The position numbers and the translations under genes were made by a program. Under the pieces are notes generated by a model. It was given only the letters and a program-made list of their open reading frames with translations, was not told where the DNA came from and did no database searches. 64,000 nucleotides of DNA from Paenibacillus brasilensis (GTDB taxonomy: Bacteria; Bacillota; Bacilli; Paenibacillales; Paenibacillaceae). The stretch spans positions 2,076,001 through 2,140,000 of the forward strand of contig NZ_CP045298.1 in NCBI RefSeq assembly GCF_009363115.1, written 5' to 3'. Shown here piece by piece: positions 1 through 8,764 of this stretch; the stretch's first letter is position 1; the number at the start of each line of letters is the position of its first letter.

Positions 1-60
1 CTGAAAACATCTGGTTTGGGGATAACCAGTAAACTCTAGTATGAGAAACAGCGTGTAGCC

Positions 61-90
61 GGAGCCTTTCCTAAAGGCTCCTTTCTTTGT
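61..90 (+). terminator. Intrinsic terminator of a gene left of the window
   Basis: A 9-bp stem (GGAGCCTTT paired with AAAGGCTCC) is followed by a T-rich tract. It would end a plus-strand transcript entering from the left edge. Confidence 0.6.
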
Positions 91-154
91 ATACAGGGTT
101 GAAAAATATAAAACGCCTTGCCGGAAAGGAAATTACCAGCAAAGCGCATAATGA

Positions 155-334
155 TCACCTGTCTGCATCATTTACAAACGTATCATCAATTAAATGAAGA
201 CTTTCTTTACTGATTACGGTTGGTACGATAAGCTCTGGAGTAGTCTGCTTAGCCTGTATAAAATAGTCTGCAACTCCCACCATCAGAGCAATGCCGATAA
301 ATAGCACGATCCAACTACGATTCCTTTTCATCAT
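155..334 (-). CDS. Small single-pass membrane protein (59 aa), unknown function
   Basis: This short reading frame begins with two Met codons followed by KRNRSW and a hydrophobic stretch (IVLFIGIALMVGVADYFI), then about 35 polar residues ending VNDADR. The likely topology is one N-terminal membrane anchor with a short outer tail. A good ribosome binding site (GAGGGG) lies about 7 bases upstream of the first ATG. It starts 10 bases after the stop of the 190-aa gene, so it is the third gene of an operon with the two membrane/unknown genes to its right. No family was recognised; the call rests on the start, the binding site and the tight spacing. Confidence 0.55.
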   Translation of the reverse strand: MMKRNRSWIVLFIGIALMVGVADYFIQAKQTTPELIVPTVISKESLHLIDDTFVNDADR

Positions 335-343
335 CTGTACCCC

Positions 344-916
344 TCATTCTTCACTCCGCCCGTTCAGCCACTTGAACCAGTGGAGCAAATGACTGAAACG
401 ATACTCATGCTGGGAAGCATACGTCCATACCTCCGGTTCTTCACCAGACTCCTTCCAGACGAGCATGGAAAAGTGACCTTCCTCCTCATTGGCAACCGAC
501 AGCAGCGAAAGACGATCATCACCAAATCGGTAAGGAGCCGATTCTACCCAGTAATTCCGCATATCGCTGATCCAGCTGCGAAATTGCTCTGTACCTGCGA
601 TCCGCAGAATTTCATCAGGCAGGGGCAGATGCTCACCGATGTCCTTCCAGTCTCCCACATAGCGGTACCGGGCTGCCAGCAGCGGACTAAGCGGCCGGGT
701 TTTACCGGGAGCTAACGTAGGCATGCTGACGACGGGAATGACCGGACCAATGCTCTGGATCGCATAGGAGTCAGCCTCTGCCTCACTCATTCCGCAGGAC
801 AAAGCCTCCGTGATAAACTGGTTCCGTCGTGTACCAAACTGATACCGATACTGTGACATTTCATCCTGTAGCTCCAATACCATCCCTTGTACTGCATCTG
901 TTCCGATCACTCTCAA
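344..916 (-). CDS. Hypothetical cytoplasmic protein (190 aa)
   Basis: The protein has no signal peptide or membrane segment. The C-terminal half is rich in Trp and acidic residues (for example HFSMLVWKESGEEPEVWTYA and a final LLHWFKWLNG), a texture that resembles SMI1/KNR4 (SUKH)-type domains, but that is only an impression. It lies 7 bases downstream of the DUF4173-like membrane protein and 10 bases upstream of the 59-aa membrane peptide, all on the minus strand, so the three are probably co-transcribed. No function can be assigned from sequence alone. Confidence 0.6.
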   Translation of the reverse strand: MRVIGTDAVQGMVLELQDEMSQYRYQFGTRRNQFITEALSCGMSEAEADSYAIQSIGPVIPVVSMPTLAPGKTRPLSPLLAARYRYVGDWKDIGEHLPLPDEILRIAGTEQFRSWISDMRNYWVESAPYRFGDDRLSLLSVANEEEGHFSMLVWKESGEEPEVWTYASQHEYRFSHLLHWFKWLNGRSEE

Positions 917-923
917 GCACCTC

Positions 924-2435
924 TCATTCCAAAATATAATCCTGCAGCTCCTGCCGCGCTCGATACGTAGCCCAATTGAACGCAGGCCAGGCCGTTTCCT
1001 CCCTTGTCATGCTTATCAGACGCCCTTGTAGGGACTCATCCATCGCTCCGTGTTCCTTACGGCTAAATTCAATTAATAACGGAATGGCATCCGCCGATAA
1101 CCCACTCAGGTATTCCTTATCTATCACCGATGTCGTACGATACCGTTCGAGATTATTTTCGGCAATACGTACATCAATCCCCACATAGTTCACGACGACA
1201 TAAGCCACCAGCGCAAGTACAATATAATATTTCGCCAACGGCAGCTGGCGGATTTGAATGCGAACAGCTGCAATGAGCAGCAGCAAGCCCAGAAAAATCA
1301 TAAACGCGTGTACCAGATAACGGGTGTACGTATAACCGTATGCTTCTTCGTACATCACCAGCCGGGTATATCCTGAATAGAGCATCACACCCGAGCAGCC
1401 AACGAGTATATACAGCAGACCGCTGTTGATTTTTTGCAATAGGCTGGAGCTGAATTCAGTCCACTTCAACACACTGATCATCAACACAAAATTGATACCT
1501 GTTACCATAACCAGCTCCCCGAATCCCCTTCTTGCATATTCTGCATACGAGGTTCCTTCGGGTAAAGCTCCTTCCCATGCACCAAACAAATACCCGAACT
1601 GAAGCACCACAAACACGACATACACCAGATTCATGACGATCAGCACGGTAGCCGTGATGACTGGATCAAACTTGATTGCTACTGGCTCGTGATAAGGTAC
1701 TGTTGATGACTGAATTTCCCTCTCTGTTTGGCGCGGGGCGGGCTGTACGAATCCCCACAAATAACAGAAGAAACAGAAGGTAAAAAAGCAGGTCCAGATC
1801 AGCCGCAGCATCCCGCTTCCAAAGGACCACGTTCCAATCCATGCAGGTATGCCGGATAATAGCTCCTCAAACATTCCATCTGCCGAAGCCAGCAGGGATA
1901 CAATGATGAACAGCAACGGCAAGGCGATGAGCAAACCGATCATCACCTTGCCCAATACACGCTTACGCTCATCCTTAACATTCCGAAAGGCTGCCCTTTT
2001 GAACATACGAAACGGAGTCACGATATGGCGCATATTTTGATAAAACCAATGGCTTAACGCCTGACCGATCATGCCAGGCTCCGACCAGCCATACCTCTTC
2101 TCCCCCAACAGCAGCACCATATGTACGCTAATCAGAGCAGGTATAGCCAGCGCATTTAACACATATAGAACCGGGTTATTGAACAGTGCATACGTCAATG
2201 CCAGCATGATAATGGTGACAGACAGCAAACGCCCTATCCATGAACCCAGTTGGATGCGATCTCGATTGAAGACATACATATAGGCGTAAAATACAATGAC
2301 AAAAATAGGCATAGACACGCCCAGCCCATGTCCGTAAAACAGATATTGATGAACCAGCGCTAACACAATTGCACCAGCAAAGGCCGACAAAAACGACGGT
2401 TCCGGCAAAGACGTTCCACTCATCTTGTCATGCAT
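924..2435 (-). CDS. DUF4173-type polytopic membrane protein
   Basis: This is a protein of about 500 residues with many hydrophobic segments separated by short basic loops. An example is the cluster LLIALPLLFIIVSLLASADG around residue 175. The layout fits the DUF4173 family of Firmicute membrane proteins, whose function is unknown. The reading frame opens with GTG at 2450, but that GTG is part of the binding site GTGGAGG; the ATG at 2435 (MHDKMSG) is correctly spaced and is preferred. It heads an operon with the 190-aa and 59-aa genes and is divergent from the SgrR-like regulator, sharing a 146-bp intergenic region. Confidence 0.75.
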   Translation of the reverse strand: MHDKMSGTSLPEPSFLSAFAGAIVLALVHQYLFYGHGLGVSMPIFVIVFYAYMYVFNRDRIQLGSWIGRLLSVTIIMLALTYALFNNPVLYVLNALAIPALISVHMVLLLGEKRYGWSEPGMIGQALSHWFYQNMRHIVTPFRMFKRAAFRNVKDERKRVLGKVMIGLLIALPLLFIIVSLLASADGMFEELLSGIPAWIGTWSFGSGMLRLIWTCFFTFCFFCYLWGFVQPAPRQTEREIQSSTVPYHEPVAIKFDPVITATVLIVMNLVYVVFVVLQFGYLFGAWEGALPEGTSYAEYARRGFGELVMVTGINFVLMISVLKWTEFSSSLLQKINSGLLYILVGCSGVMLYSGYTRLVMYEEAYGYTYTRYLVHAFMIFLGLLLLIAAVRIQIRQLPLAKYYIVLALVAYVVVNYVGIDVRIAENNLERYRTTSVIDKEYLSGLSADAIPLLIEFSRKEHGAMDESLQGRLISMTREETAWPAFNWATYRARQELQDYILE

Positions 2436-2581
2436 GGTAAATACCTCCACAAATATGCTTTATAACCCTTATTGTAGATGATAAAATAAGAAGATAAAGA
2501 GAAATTAATCGGAACAAAATTTCCTATTTTATAAAAACAGGTGCGCCTTAATTACGTATAAAGGAAACGGAGCGACTATGA

Positions 2582-4321
2582 ATGAAACTTCATGCCCAAT
2601 TTTTGCAGCTTCACTCACACACCGCTGACGATAAAAATGAGAATCATACCGTGGAGATTACGTTGGATGAGCTGGCGGCTATTTTTGACTGCACCCATCG
2701 CAACGCCTTGATGATCGTCCAGAAAATGGAGCAGCATGACTGGATTCAATGGACTCCCCGCCGGGGCCGGGGCCGCCGCTCCAGCCTGCGCTTTCTGATC
2801 CAGCCGGAGGACATTGCCGTGCAGTCCATGATGCAGGCCATTGACCGCCATGACATTAAGCGTGCGCTGGATGAAATCCGGGCCCATTCACGCTCCTCCA
2901 CAATGCAGGAGCATTTGCAGGGCTGGCTGCTGAATTACTTCGGCCATCACGCGGAGGTGCGCAGCGATCAGCAGCAGATCGACACGCTGCGTCTGCCTAT
3001 TCGCCAGCAGCTCTATACGCTGGACCCGCTGTATTTGAACTGGCTGGCCGAGTCCTTCGTATCCAGCCACGTCTTTGATGGGCTGGCCCGCCGCGCGAAT
3101 GAAAGCGGCGAGATTTTGCCAGGGCTGGCGCATGCCTGGGAGGTCGACGCCACCCGTACACAGTGGACCTTTTTCCTGCGCAAGGAAGTGCTGTTTCATA
3201 ACGGCAAAATATTAACCGCTGATGACGTCGTTTATACCTTTGAGCGACTGCGTCGCGCGCCGGGAAGGAGACTGTACCATTTTATCGTCCGGCAAATTCA
3301 GCACGTACAGGCACTAAGTCCGACCATGGTACGCTTCGAGCTGAAGGAGCCGAACGAGCTGTTTCTGTCCTTTCTGTGTACCAGTCGGGCTGCGATTGTG
3401 CCGCGTGAGCTGAATCAGGCTGGAGAGGCTGCCTTTGGCATCCGACCTGTCGGTACAGGCGCGTTCAAGGTCACAGAGATGAATGAAAGCCTCTGTACGC
3501 TGGAAGCTTTTGCGCCTTATTTTCAAGGCCGGGCACATCTGGATCGAGTGGAGATCGTACAGCTCCCGTGGGCGGCCAAGATGGAATCGTCGGATATGGA
3601 GGATATCGCTTCTTCATTTCATATCATCCACAATCCAGTATCGGCGGGAGGTACAGATGCCGCATGGAGCCAAATTCACTCGGCGGCCTCGGTACGCAAA
3701 TTTATCACATGCAATACACACAAGGATGGGCCGCTACGCAATCCGGACGTGCGCGCCCGAATCGTAGCGTGCCTGGAGCAGCGCAGCCTTTCTTCCCAAG
3801 AGGTGGGGGCGTCTGACGATGCATATGAATCACTGGCGGCGTTGCAAATCGCCACTATTCCCGAGTATAGAGCGGATGCAGACCGGGTCGCGACCCGGCT
3901 AGAAGCCTGGGGGTATACCTGTAATATCGTAGCCGCGTCCATGAATGAGTTTAAAAGCTCATCAATTCGCATGGAGTCGGATCTGATCATCTTCTCTCTA
4001 TTTCGTGATCGTGATGAGCAATTGCGCTTATTTGATCTGTATCTCAATGTGTCCGGGCACGTGGAGCCGCATAGTCGCGTCGATATCGAAAGACTGCTGC
4101 GTGAAATTGCACGCGAAGCCGATCATACCATCAGGGCACGTCAATTCGAGCATATTGAAACACGGCTTATCCAGGAGCATCAACTGCATATTTTATACGA
4201 AAAACCCGTTCAGACGGCCTATCTCCCCTCTGTGCGTGGCGTATCTTTTAATAGCCAGGGCTGGGTGGATCTGCGTCACGTCTGGTTTCCACCCGCTTTA
4301 CCTCCATCCGCCAATCCTTGA
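2582..4321 (+). CDS. SgrR-family transcriptional regulator (HTH plus solute-binding domain)
   Basis: The first 115 residues form an SgrR_N-type winged helix (EITLDELAAIFDCTHRNALM, then a basic stretch RRGRGRRSS). Residues from about 150 to the end match a family-5 periplasmic solute-binding fold used as an intracellular ligand sensor (LDPLYLNWL, FVSSHVFDGLARR, VLFHNGKILTADDVVYTFER). Length (579 aa) is normal for SgrR-like proteins. There is no signal peptide, so it acts in the cytoplasm. Members often control a neighbouring transporter, but the divergent gene here is a DUF4173 membrane protein, so the target is unknown. The stop is followed closely by a shared bidirectional terminator. Confidence 0.85.
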   Translation: MKLHAQFLQLHSHTADDKNENHTVEITLDELAAIFDCTHRNALMIVQKMEQHDWIQWTPRRGRGRRSSLRFLIQPEDIAVQSMMQAIDRHDIKRALDEIRAHSRSSTMQEHLQGWLLNYFGHHAEVRSDQQQIDTLRLPIRQQLYTLDPLYLNWLAESFVSSHVFDGLARRANESGEILPGLAHAWEVDATRTQWTFFLRKEVLFHNGKILTADDVVYTFERLRRAPGRRLYHFIVRQIQHVQALSPTMVRFELKEPNELFLSFLCTSRAAIVPRELNQAGEAAFGIRPVGTGAFKVTEMNESLCTLEAFAPYFQGRAHLDRVEIVQLPWAAKMESSDMEDIASSFHIIHNPVSAGGTDAAWSQIHSAASVRKFITCNTHKDGPLRNPDVRARIVACLEQRSLSSQEVGASDDAYESLAALQIATIPEYRADADRVATRLEAWGYTCNIVAASMNEFKSSSIRMESDLIIFSLFRDRDEQLRLFDLYLNVSGHVEPHSRVDIERLLREIAREADHTIRARQFEHIETRLIQEHQLHILYEKPVQTAYLPSVRGVSFNSQGWVDLRHVWFPPALPPSANP

Positions 4322-4356
4322 GCCAAGCAGTCATTCGAGTGTAAGGGCAAGATCCA

Positions 4357-4390
4357 AAAAAGGTATCCTCTTTACAAGAGAATACCTTTT
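4357..4390. terminator. Bidirectional terminator between convergent genes
   Basis: The inverted repeat AAAGGTATCCTCT / AGAGAATACCTTT has an A run on the left and a T run on the right. It can end both the SgrR-like gene from the left and the receptor/pro-peptide transcript from the right. Confidence 0.75.
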
Positions 4391-4413
4391 GGGATACCGC
4401 TATCCAGAGCTTT

Positions 4414-4566
4414 TCAAACAGACGTATCAATAGATGAAGAGTTCCACCCTCCCAATCCATGACTGTGAACCTCGCTAGGATCTTCTAGTGGTGGGGTAAC
4501 GAGTGGAGAATTCAATAGGATAAAAACATTAAATGCGAGCAGAGAAAAAACGATCTTTTTTATCAT
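4414..4566 (-). CDS. aloP: Alo-type secreted quorum-sensing pro-peptide (50 aa)
   Basis: The frame starts at an ATG inside the 3' end of the receptor gene (38-bp overlap, different frame). It encodes MIKKIVFSLLAFNVFILLNS, a short Sec-type signal with a Lys-Lys N-terminus and hydrophobic core. The tail runs PLVTPPLEDPSEVHSHGLGG and then WNSSSIDTSV. Size, signal peptide and overlap with an upstream HTH-TPR receptor are the hallmarks of RRNPP pro-peptides (Phr, PapR, NprX). From memory, an Alo peptide of P. polymyxa has the mature form SHGRGG, so SHGLGG at residues 35-40 is the likely signal. A terminator follows directly. The cleavage site is inference. Confidence 0.8.
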   Translation of the reverse strand: MIKKIVFSLLAFNVFILLNSPLVTPPLEDPSEVHSHGLGGWNSSSIDTSV

Positions 4567-5938
4567 GGATGTACTCTACCTCTCCAAGTAAGTTTTTATA
4601 TTCCTCTTTGTCCTCAGAAGAAGCAGTATGCCGATACTTTTCGAATAATCCCACACATTTGATGGTGACAGGATTACCATTCAGCATTACGGAATAAGAA
4701 AGGCTCTCCAGCAAGAATTTCATTCCTTTGGTATAACGATCTTTATTGAGATCATAACAAGCCATCTCTGCCAAAAATCGTGCATAGAGATCTGCTGACA
4801 TTTGCTCTGTATAGGTTCCTAACTTGGCATGCTGATCTGCTAATGCCTCAATTTGTTTTTCAAAACGCTGCAGTACATGATCGACATTAAAATCGTAACG
4901 GTTGGCCGCCACCATAATTTTATGCAGCCCTGCCAGAATTTCGCCTTCGTTTTTCTCCAAATAGTCTACATACTGTGGAATTACATCCAGGCTGCCGGAC
5001 ATCAACTGATAGAGATACCCGTTGGCCTCAGCCCAGTTGCTACAAAGGGCCTTCAAACGACGTGCTTCTTCCGTGTCCTCTTTTACCCAGCTCAAATCCG
5101 AGTACAAGGATACATATTCCAGTGCCTTCTGATAATCCCCACGCTCATCACATACCCCGGCGCGCAGCACATAAGAGTATACAATATACATAAACAAAGG
5201 ACTCTTGGGTTCCTTGCCACGCTCTGATCTTCTGGTATTTCCATATTTTTGTTCGTATTGCACCTTGGCTTTTTGACACATTTTCTCAGCCAGCCATTCT
5301 ACTTTATCCCAACGTCGCAAGGAGGCATAGGTATTAGCCAGGTCTCTTAAGGCATCCAGCTGGTCTGCTTCACCCAGTCGGTCCACAAAGCTTTCAAAGT
5401 GTGTAGCCGCCCATAAAGTTTCGTCCTGATCATCACCAATGGCAATCGTAAATAACCGATACTGGCAAAGAGCCAGACGCTCGGAATGTTGGTACTTCTC
5501 GCTTTCTGAAACATTTTTATAGATAATGGCCGCAGCCTCGTACTTGCCTTTTCCGAATAGCTCTTCTGCCGTCTCAAATAAAGCCGGGGCGTATATGAGA
5601 TAGTCCATCATAAACTCCACGACCTGCTTAATACAATCCAGTTTGTTCAGCTCTGCACAGCGATGCAAAAATGGACGAACCCGTCGCCAATTCGGTGCTG
5701 TATTCCGTATAAACTCATCAATATACAACTCATAGAGGCTCCCTTCCTCAAGCCCCATGCCTGCGGCAATCCGATCCAACAGGAGCATCGCGATCGGCCG
5801 ATTGCCGTTAATGATGGCACTGATCGTTCCTGCATTAATACCTGTGTTCTCCCCAAACTTGCTAATCGTAATTCCTTCTCGTCTAATATACTGCTCCAGC
5901 TCTGCGCGAATTGTGGTTGTTTCCTTCAAATCAGGCAC
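4529..5938 (-). CDS. aloR: RRNPP-family peptide receptor (XRE HTH plus TPR), AloR type
   Basis: Residues 8-60 form an XRE/Cro helix-turn-helix (IRREGITISKFGENTGINAG, TISAIINGNRPIAMLLLDRI). The remaining 400 residues are helical repeats of TPR type (for example GKGKYEAAAIIYKNVSES, LRDLANTYASLRRWDKVEWL). This is the architecture of RRNPP receptors, which bind re-imported short peptides and change DNA binding. The downstream overlapping pro-peptide gene makes the pair complete. The first start is GTG at 5938; the TTG at 5929 (LKETTT) is better spaced from a GGGGGTG binding site, so the true start is uncertain by three codons. The regulated genes are unknown; the divergent DUF6953-like gene is one candidate. 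Confidence 0.85.
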   Translation of the reverse strand: MPDLKETTTIRAELEQYIRREGITISKFGENTGINAGTISAIINGNRPIAMLLLDRIAAGMGLEEGSLYELYIDEFIRNTAPNWRRVRPFLHRCAELNKLDCIKQVVEFMMDYLIYAPALFETAEELFGKGKYEAAAIIYKNVSESEKYQHSERLALCQYRLFTIAIGDDQDETLWAATHFESFVDRLGEADQLDALRDLANTYASLRRWDKVEWLAEKMCQKAKVQYEQKYGNTRRSERGKEPKSPLFMYIVYSYVLRAGVCDERGDYQKALEYVSLYSDLSWVKEDTEEARRLKALCSNWAEANGYLYQLMSGSLDVIPQYVDYLEKNEGEILAGLHKIMVAANRYDFNVDHVLQRFEKQIEALADQHAKLGTYTEQMSADLYARFLAEMACYDLNKDRYTKGMKFLLESLSYSVMLNGNPVTIKCVGLFEKYRHTASSEDKEEYKNLLGEVEYIHDKKDRFFSARI

Positions 5939-6141
5939 CCCCAGGGATTACTTACATGTTTCAATAAAAAAAAGAAAATTCCCGTGAATATTCCCTTAAT
6001 TATACAAAAGAAAGCCCACTTCGCCAACCGCCCAGGTGAATTTATTTCAAAAATTTCAATAATTCTCCGAATTGCCGTATACTACGGGGAGGTGAGCCGA
6101 ACGGCTGCACTCAATCGGTATGCAGGAAAGGATACAAAAAA

Positions 6142-6387
6142 ATGGACAATTCCCCTACAACAGAACAACAAATCGCACAATGGATGGTCGCGCAGATCCG
6201 TGAAGTAGGCACCCTGAAGCAGGAAGATGCAATTGCATATGTACGCTCTGCGTATGGAGAGCAGTATGTGTTTATAAGCGAGCATGGTCATGAATCTCTG
6301 GAAAAAGAAATCAAAAAAGCATTCCGCAAGCTTCATGGCGGCAGAATAGCCTGGGACCGTGATGGATTCCTCTGGGCCTGGACTTAA
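6142..6387 (+). CDS. Small conserved protein, DUF6953-like (81 aa)
   Basis: A compact soluble protein reading MDNSPTTEQQIAQWMVAQIR and ending GRIAWDRDGFLWAWT, a pattern seen in the small DUF6953 family of Firmicutes; function unknown. It has an AGGAAAGGA binding site and a terminator straight after the stop. It is divergent from the peptide receptor, with about 200 bp between them that must carry both promoters. Confidence 0.65.
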   Translation: MDNSPTTEQQIAQWMVAQIREVGTLKQEDAIAYVRSAYGEQYVFISEHGHESLEKEIKKAFRKLHGGRIAWDRDGFLWAWT

Positions 6388-6397
6388 CAAGCAAAAG

Positions 6398-6423
6398 CAT
6401 CTGCCCGTGGGCAGGTGTTTTTC
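6398..6423 (+). terminator. Intrinsic terminator
   Basis: A 9-bp stem CATCTGCCC / GGGCAGGTG with a 2-base loop and T5 follows the small DUF6953-like gene. Confidence 0.75.
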
Positions 6424-6631
6424 TAAATTCCTGCATATAGCTTTTGGAGTCGGCTGATTTGTTCCTTCACAAACTGTCGAAGTGCCGCAGGCTCCATAAT
6501 CTCACCCCGGCCGATCCAATCCATAGCATCGCGGCAAGCCGCTTCATAACTATACATATTGACTGTCAGATCTAAATAACCCTCTCCCTGCACGGACTGG
6601 ATGATTTCCAGCCTGTTCGCTATGATTCCAG
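6423..6631 (-). pseudogene. C-terminal remnant of a WYL-domain (YafY-type) regulator
   Basis: The minus strand encodes about 65 residues without a usable start: ANRLEIIQSVQGEGYLDLTV, then YEAACRDAMDWIGRGEIMEP, then AALRQFVKEQISRLQKLYAG and a stop. This matches the end of WYL-domain HTH regulators (compare the intact one at 52.6 kb, which ends LEPETLRERVRAEVEKML). The N-terminal HTH and most of the WYL domain are gone. The cut lies next to the 5' truncation of the divergent oxidoreductase, so a single deletion probably removed both 5' ends and the promoters between them. Confidence 0.65.
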
Positions 6632-7468
6632 CTTGAGCTGCAAAAGCTGAGAGAGGAACTGAACGTTGAAGTCACACAAAATATAGAGGATATTTTGCTG
6701 GATTCAGACGTGGATATCGTCGATCTGTGCCTGCCCTCCCACCTGCATAAGTCATATGCCATTGCTGCGCTCAAGCGCGGAAAGCATGTGTTTTGTGAAA
6801 CGCCGGTTTGCTTTGACCTCGAAGACGCTCTGCTTATGCAACAAGCTGAAAAGCAATATGGTAAAAAGATTCTGGTCAACCAGTTCATTAAGTTTGATCC
6901 TGCCTATACCTATCTGTACGAGGCTCATCGTCAGCAAAAGTACGGGAAGCTTATTTCCTTGTCCTTGAAAAGGGAAACGCCTCCCTTGTGGGGCGATCTT
7001 GGACTAAGCTCCATCCCTACTCAGTTCATGATTCATGAACTGGATTTATTGGCATGGCTGCTGGGCCCCTGTGACCCATGCACGGTCTGGGGTACAGAGG
7101 TTGCCCATCCTGAACAGGCGCAGGTCCGGGCTTATTTTCAGCCGCAGGATACGTTCACAGAAGTCATTGCCTCTTCCCATATGCCGGCAAGCTATCCATT
7201 CACGGTAGCCTATGAAGCTTACTTTGAAAAGGCCAAGCTGGTATTCCATGAAAGCAACGAAAATGATCCTATATCTACTGCATTATATGAGTATACCGCA
7301 TCAGGGCAGCAAAAAATCAACCTCGAATCCGCCAATCCGTACGAAAAAAGTCTGGATCATGGCCTTGAATGCTTTGATGGGCATGCGGAATGCCTGATTC
7401 CACTGGAACAAGCCATTCAATCGTTGGAAATGGCTATTAAGATTAAGCATAGATTAGAGCAATCTTAG
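6632..7468 (+). pseudogene. 5'-truncated Gfo/Idh/MocA-family oxidoreductase
   Basis: The frame runs from about 6632 (LELQKLREELNVEVTQNIED) through ILLDSDVDIVDLCLPSHLHK and KRGKHVFCETPVCFDLEDAL, typical of the second half of the Rossmann domain. The C-terminal substrate domain follows (FMIHELDLLAWLLGP). The first 50-60 residues, which hold the GxGxxG dinucleotide motif, are missing, and no start with a binding site is present; a first Met codon at 6695 would start inside a core strand. The product would lack the NAD(P) binding loop, so it is almost certainly inactive. Confidence 0.75.
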
Positions 7469-7510
7469 CGTTAACCCGATGTCTCCAGCAGTTACGGTCG
7501 TCAACCTCCC

Positions 7511-8527
7511 TTACAGGGAGGTTGTGTCCGTAGGCAAGGAAACTTCGTCCACATAGTTGGTTGCCATAATCTTGGCTACCCCTGCGGGGTCGGTGGTCTG
7601 GCCTAACGCCCACATCATTTTTGTTACAAGCGCCTCCGTAGTCATGTCATACCCCGGAATAACACCCTTCTCCAGTACCTTCTGCCCGACCTCGTAAATC
7701 GTCAGATCCCCGCCCTCATAGGGACATTGAGTAGTCACGACAATACTCATGCCGTCCTTCATCAATTCCTCGATTTTGCTGATCAGGCTTCTTTCCTTGA
7801 AAGGTACGCCGCCCATGCCAAAGCCCTCAATGACGATACCTTTATAGCCTAAGCTCTGAATAGCATCAAAAATCGCCGGATTCGTACCCGGAATCAGCCT
7901 GAGCAAAAATACCTCCGCAGCATACCCGTCATTATACGGGTAGCGAATGGTACTACGATTAGCAAATACGCCGTCCGAATAGACCACCTTGCCGTTCTCC
8001 ACGAGTCCAATGTATGGATAGTTAATACTCTCAAAAGCATTATAGCTGCGTGTTCTGATTTTGGAGCTGCGGCTGCCGTTAATAATTTTGCCGTTAAATA
8101 CGACAAAAACCCCTGCCACCTCGCCACATGCGGTCAGGAATGAGTCGATTACATTTTTTTTGGAATCGCTGTGCTCGGCCAAAATGGACACCTGTGAACC
8201 TGTCACAACGACGGGCTTGTCTACGCTTCCCAGCATGAAGCTCAAGGCAGAAGCTGTATAAGCCATTGTATCCGTGCCATGTGCAATGACGATACCATCG
8301 TATTGATCGAGGGAACGGTGTACCATCCGGGCAATTGAAGCCCAATCCTCCGGTTGTGTATTGGTGCTATCAATGCTCATCAGATTGTGGGCATCAATAT
8401 CGCAAATTTCCTTGAGCTCCGGAATTTCCGCCAGAATATTCTCAGCCGATTGGGTCGGAGTCAGGCCGTTTTCCTGGTAGGAGGAAGAAATCGTTCCACC
8501 TGTGTTGATGAACAAAACCTTTTTCAT
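7511..8527 (-). CDS. ansA: L-asparaginase (type I-like)
   Basis: The 338-aa enzyme hydrolyses L-asparagine to aspartate and ammonia in the cytoplasm; no signal peptide is present. The two asparaginase signatures are visible: TGGTIS at residues 9-14 with the nucleophilic Thr, and HGTDTM at 83-88 with the second catalytic Thr-Asp pair. The length is normal. A small inverted repeat (AACCTCCC / GGGAGGTT, 7503-7523) spans the stop codon. The gene stands alone, followed on the same strand only by nothing within 100 bp and preceded by the amino-acid ABC operon. Confidence 0.9.
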   Translation of the reverse strand: MKKVLFINTGGTISSSYQENGLTPTQSAENILAEIPELKEICDIDAHNLMSIDSTNTQPEDWASIARMVHRSLDQYDGIVIAHGTDTMAYTASALSFMLGSVDKPVVVTGSQVSILAEHSDSKKNVIDSFLTACGEVAGVFVVFNGKIINGSRSSKIRTRSYNAFESINYPYIGLVENGKVVYSDGVFANRSTIRYPYNDGYAAEVFLLRLIPGTNPAIFDAIQSLGYKGIVIEGFGMGGVPFKERSLISKIEELMKDGMSIVVTTQCPYEGGDLTIYEVGQKVLEKGVIPGYDMTTEALVTKMMWALGQTTDPAGVAKIMATNYVDEVSLPTDTTSL

Positions 8528-8636
8528 GTGCCAATGTTCCTTCCCGATTACATCTTCACTTTATTGTTTTTAGAATTTATCATGAATAAGTGTGATAAGC
8601 TACTTTGCTATGGAAAAGAATTGTTGAAGGATGGTG

Positions 8637-8705
8637 CCAAAAAAGCACGTCAGACAAACGCAGGTTCTCATTTCTCCCGCGATGGGTCTAGCGTGCTTTT
8701 TACTC
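8637..8705 (-). terminator. Terminator of the amino-acid ABC operon
   Basis: Read on the minus strand, AAAAAGCACG pairs with CGTGCTTTTTT and an inner AGAC/GTCT helix supports it; a T run follows. The loop is long (about 45 bases). Confidence 0.55.
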
Positions 8706-8764
8706 TATAAACAACACTTACTCTAAAGACAACCACTCTTGACCTACCCTTATTCTGCGACATT

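Noticed and set aside
4248-4460. 70-codon minus-strand frame starting MDWEGG
   Set aside because: It overlaps the pro-peptide gene in another frame, has no signal peptide and runs through the bidirectional terminator.
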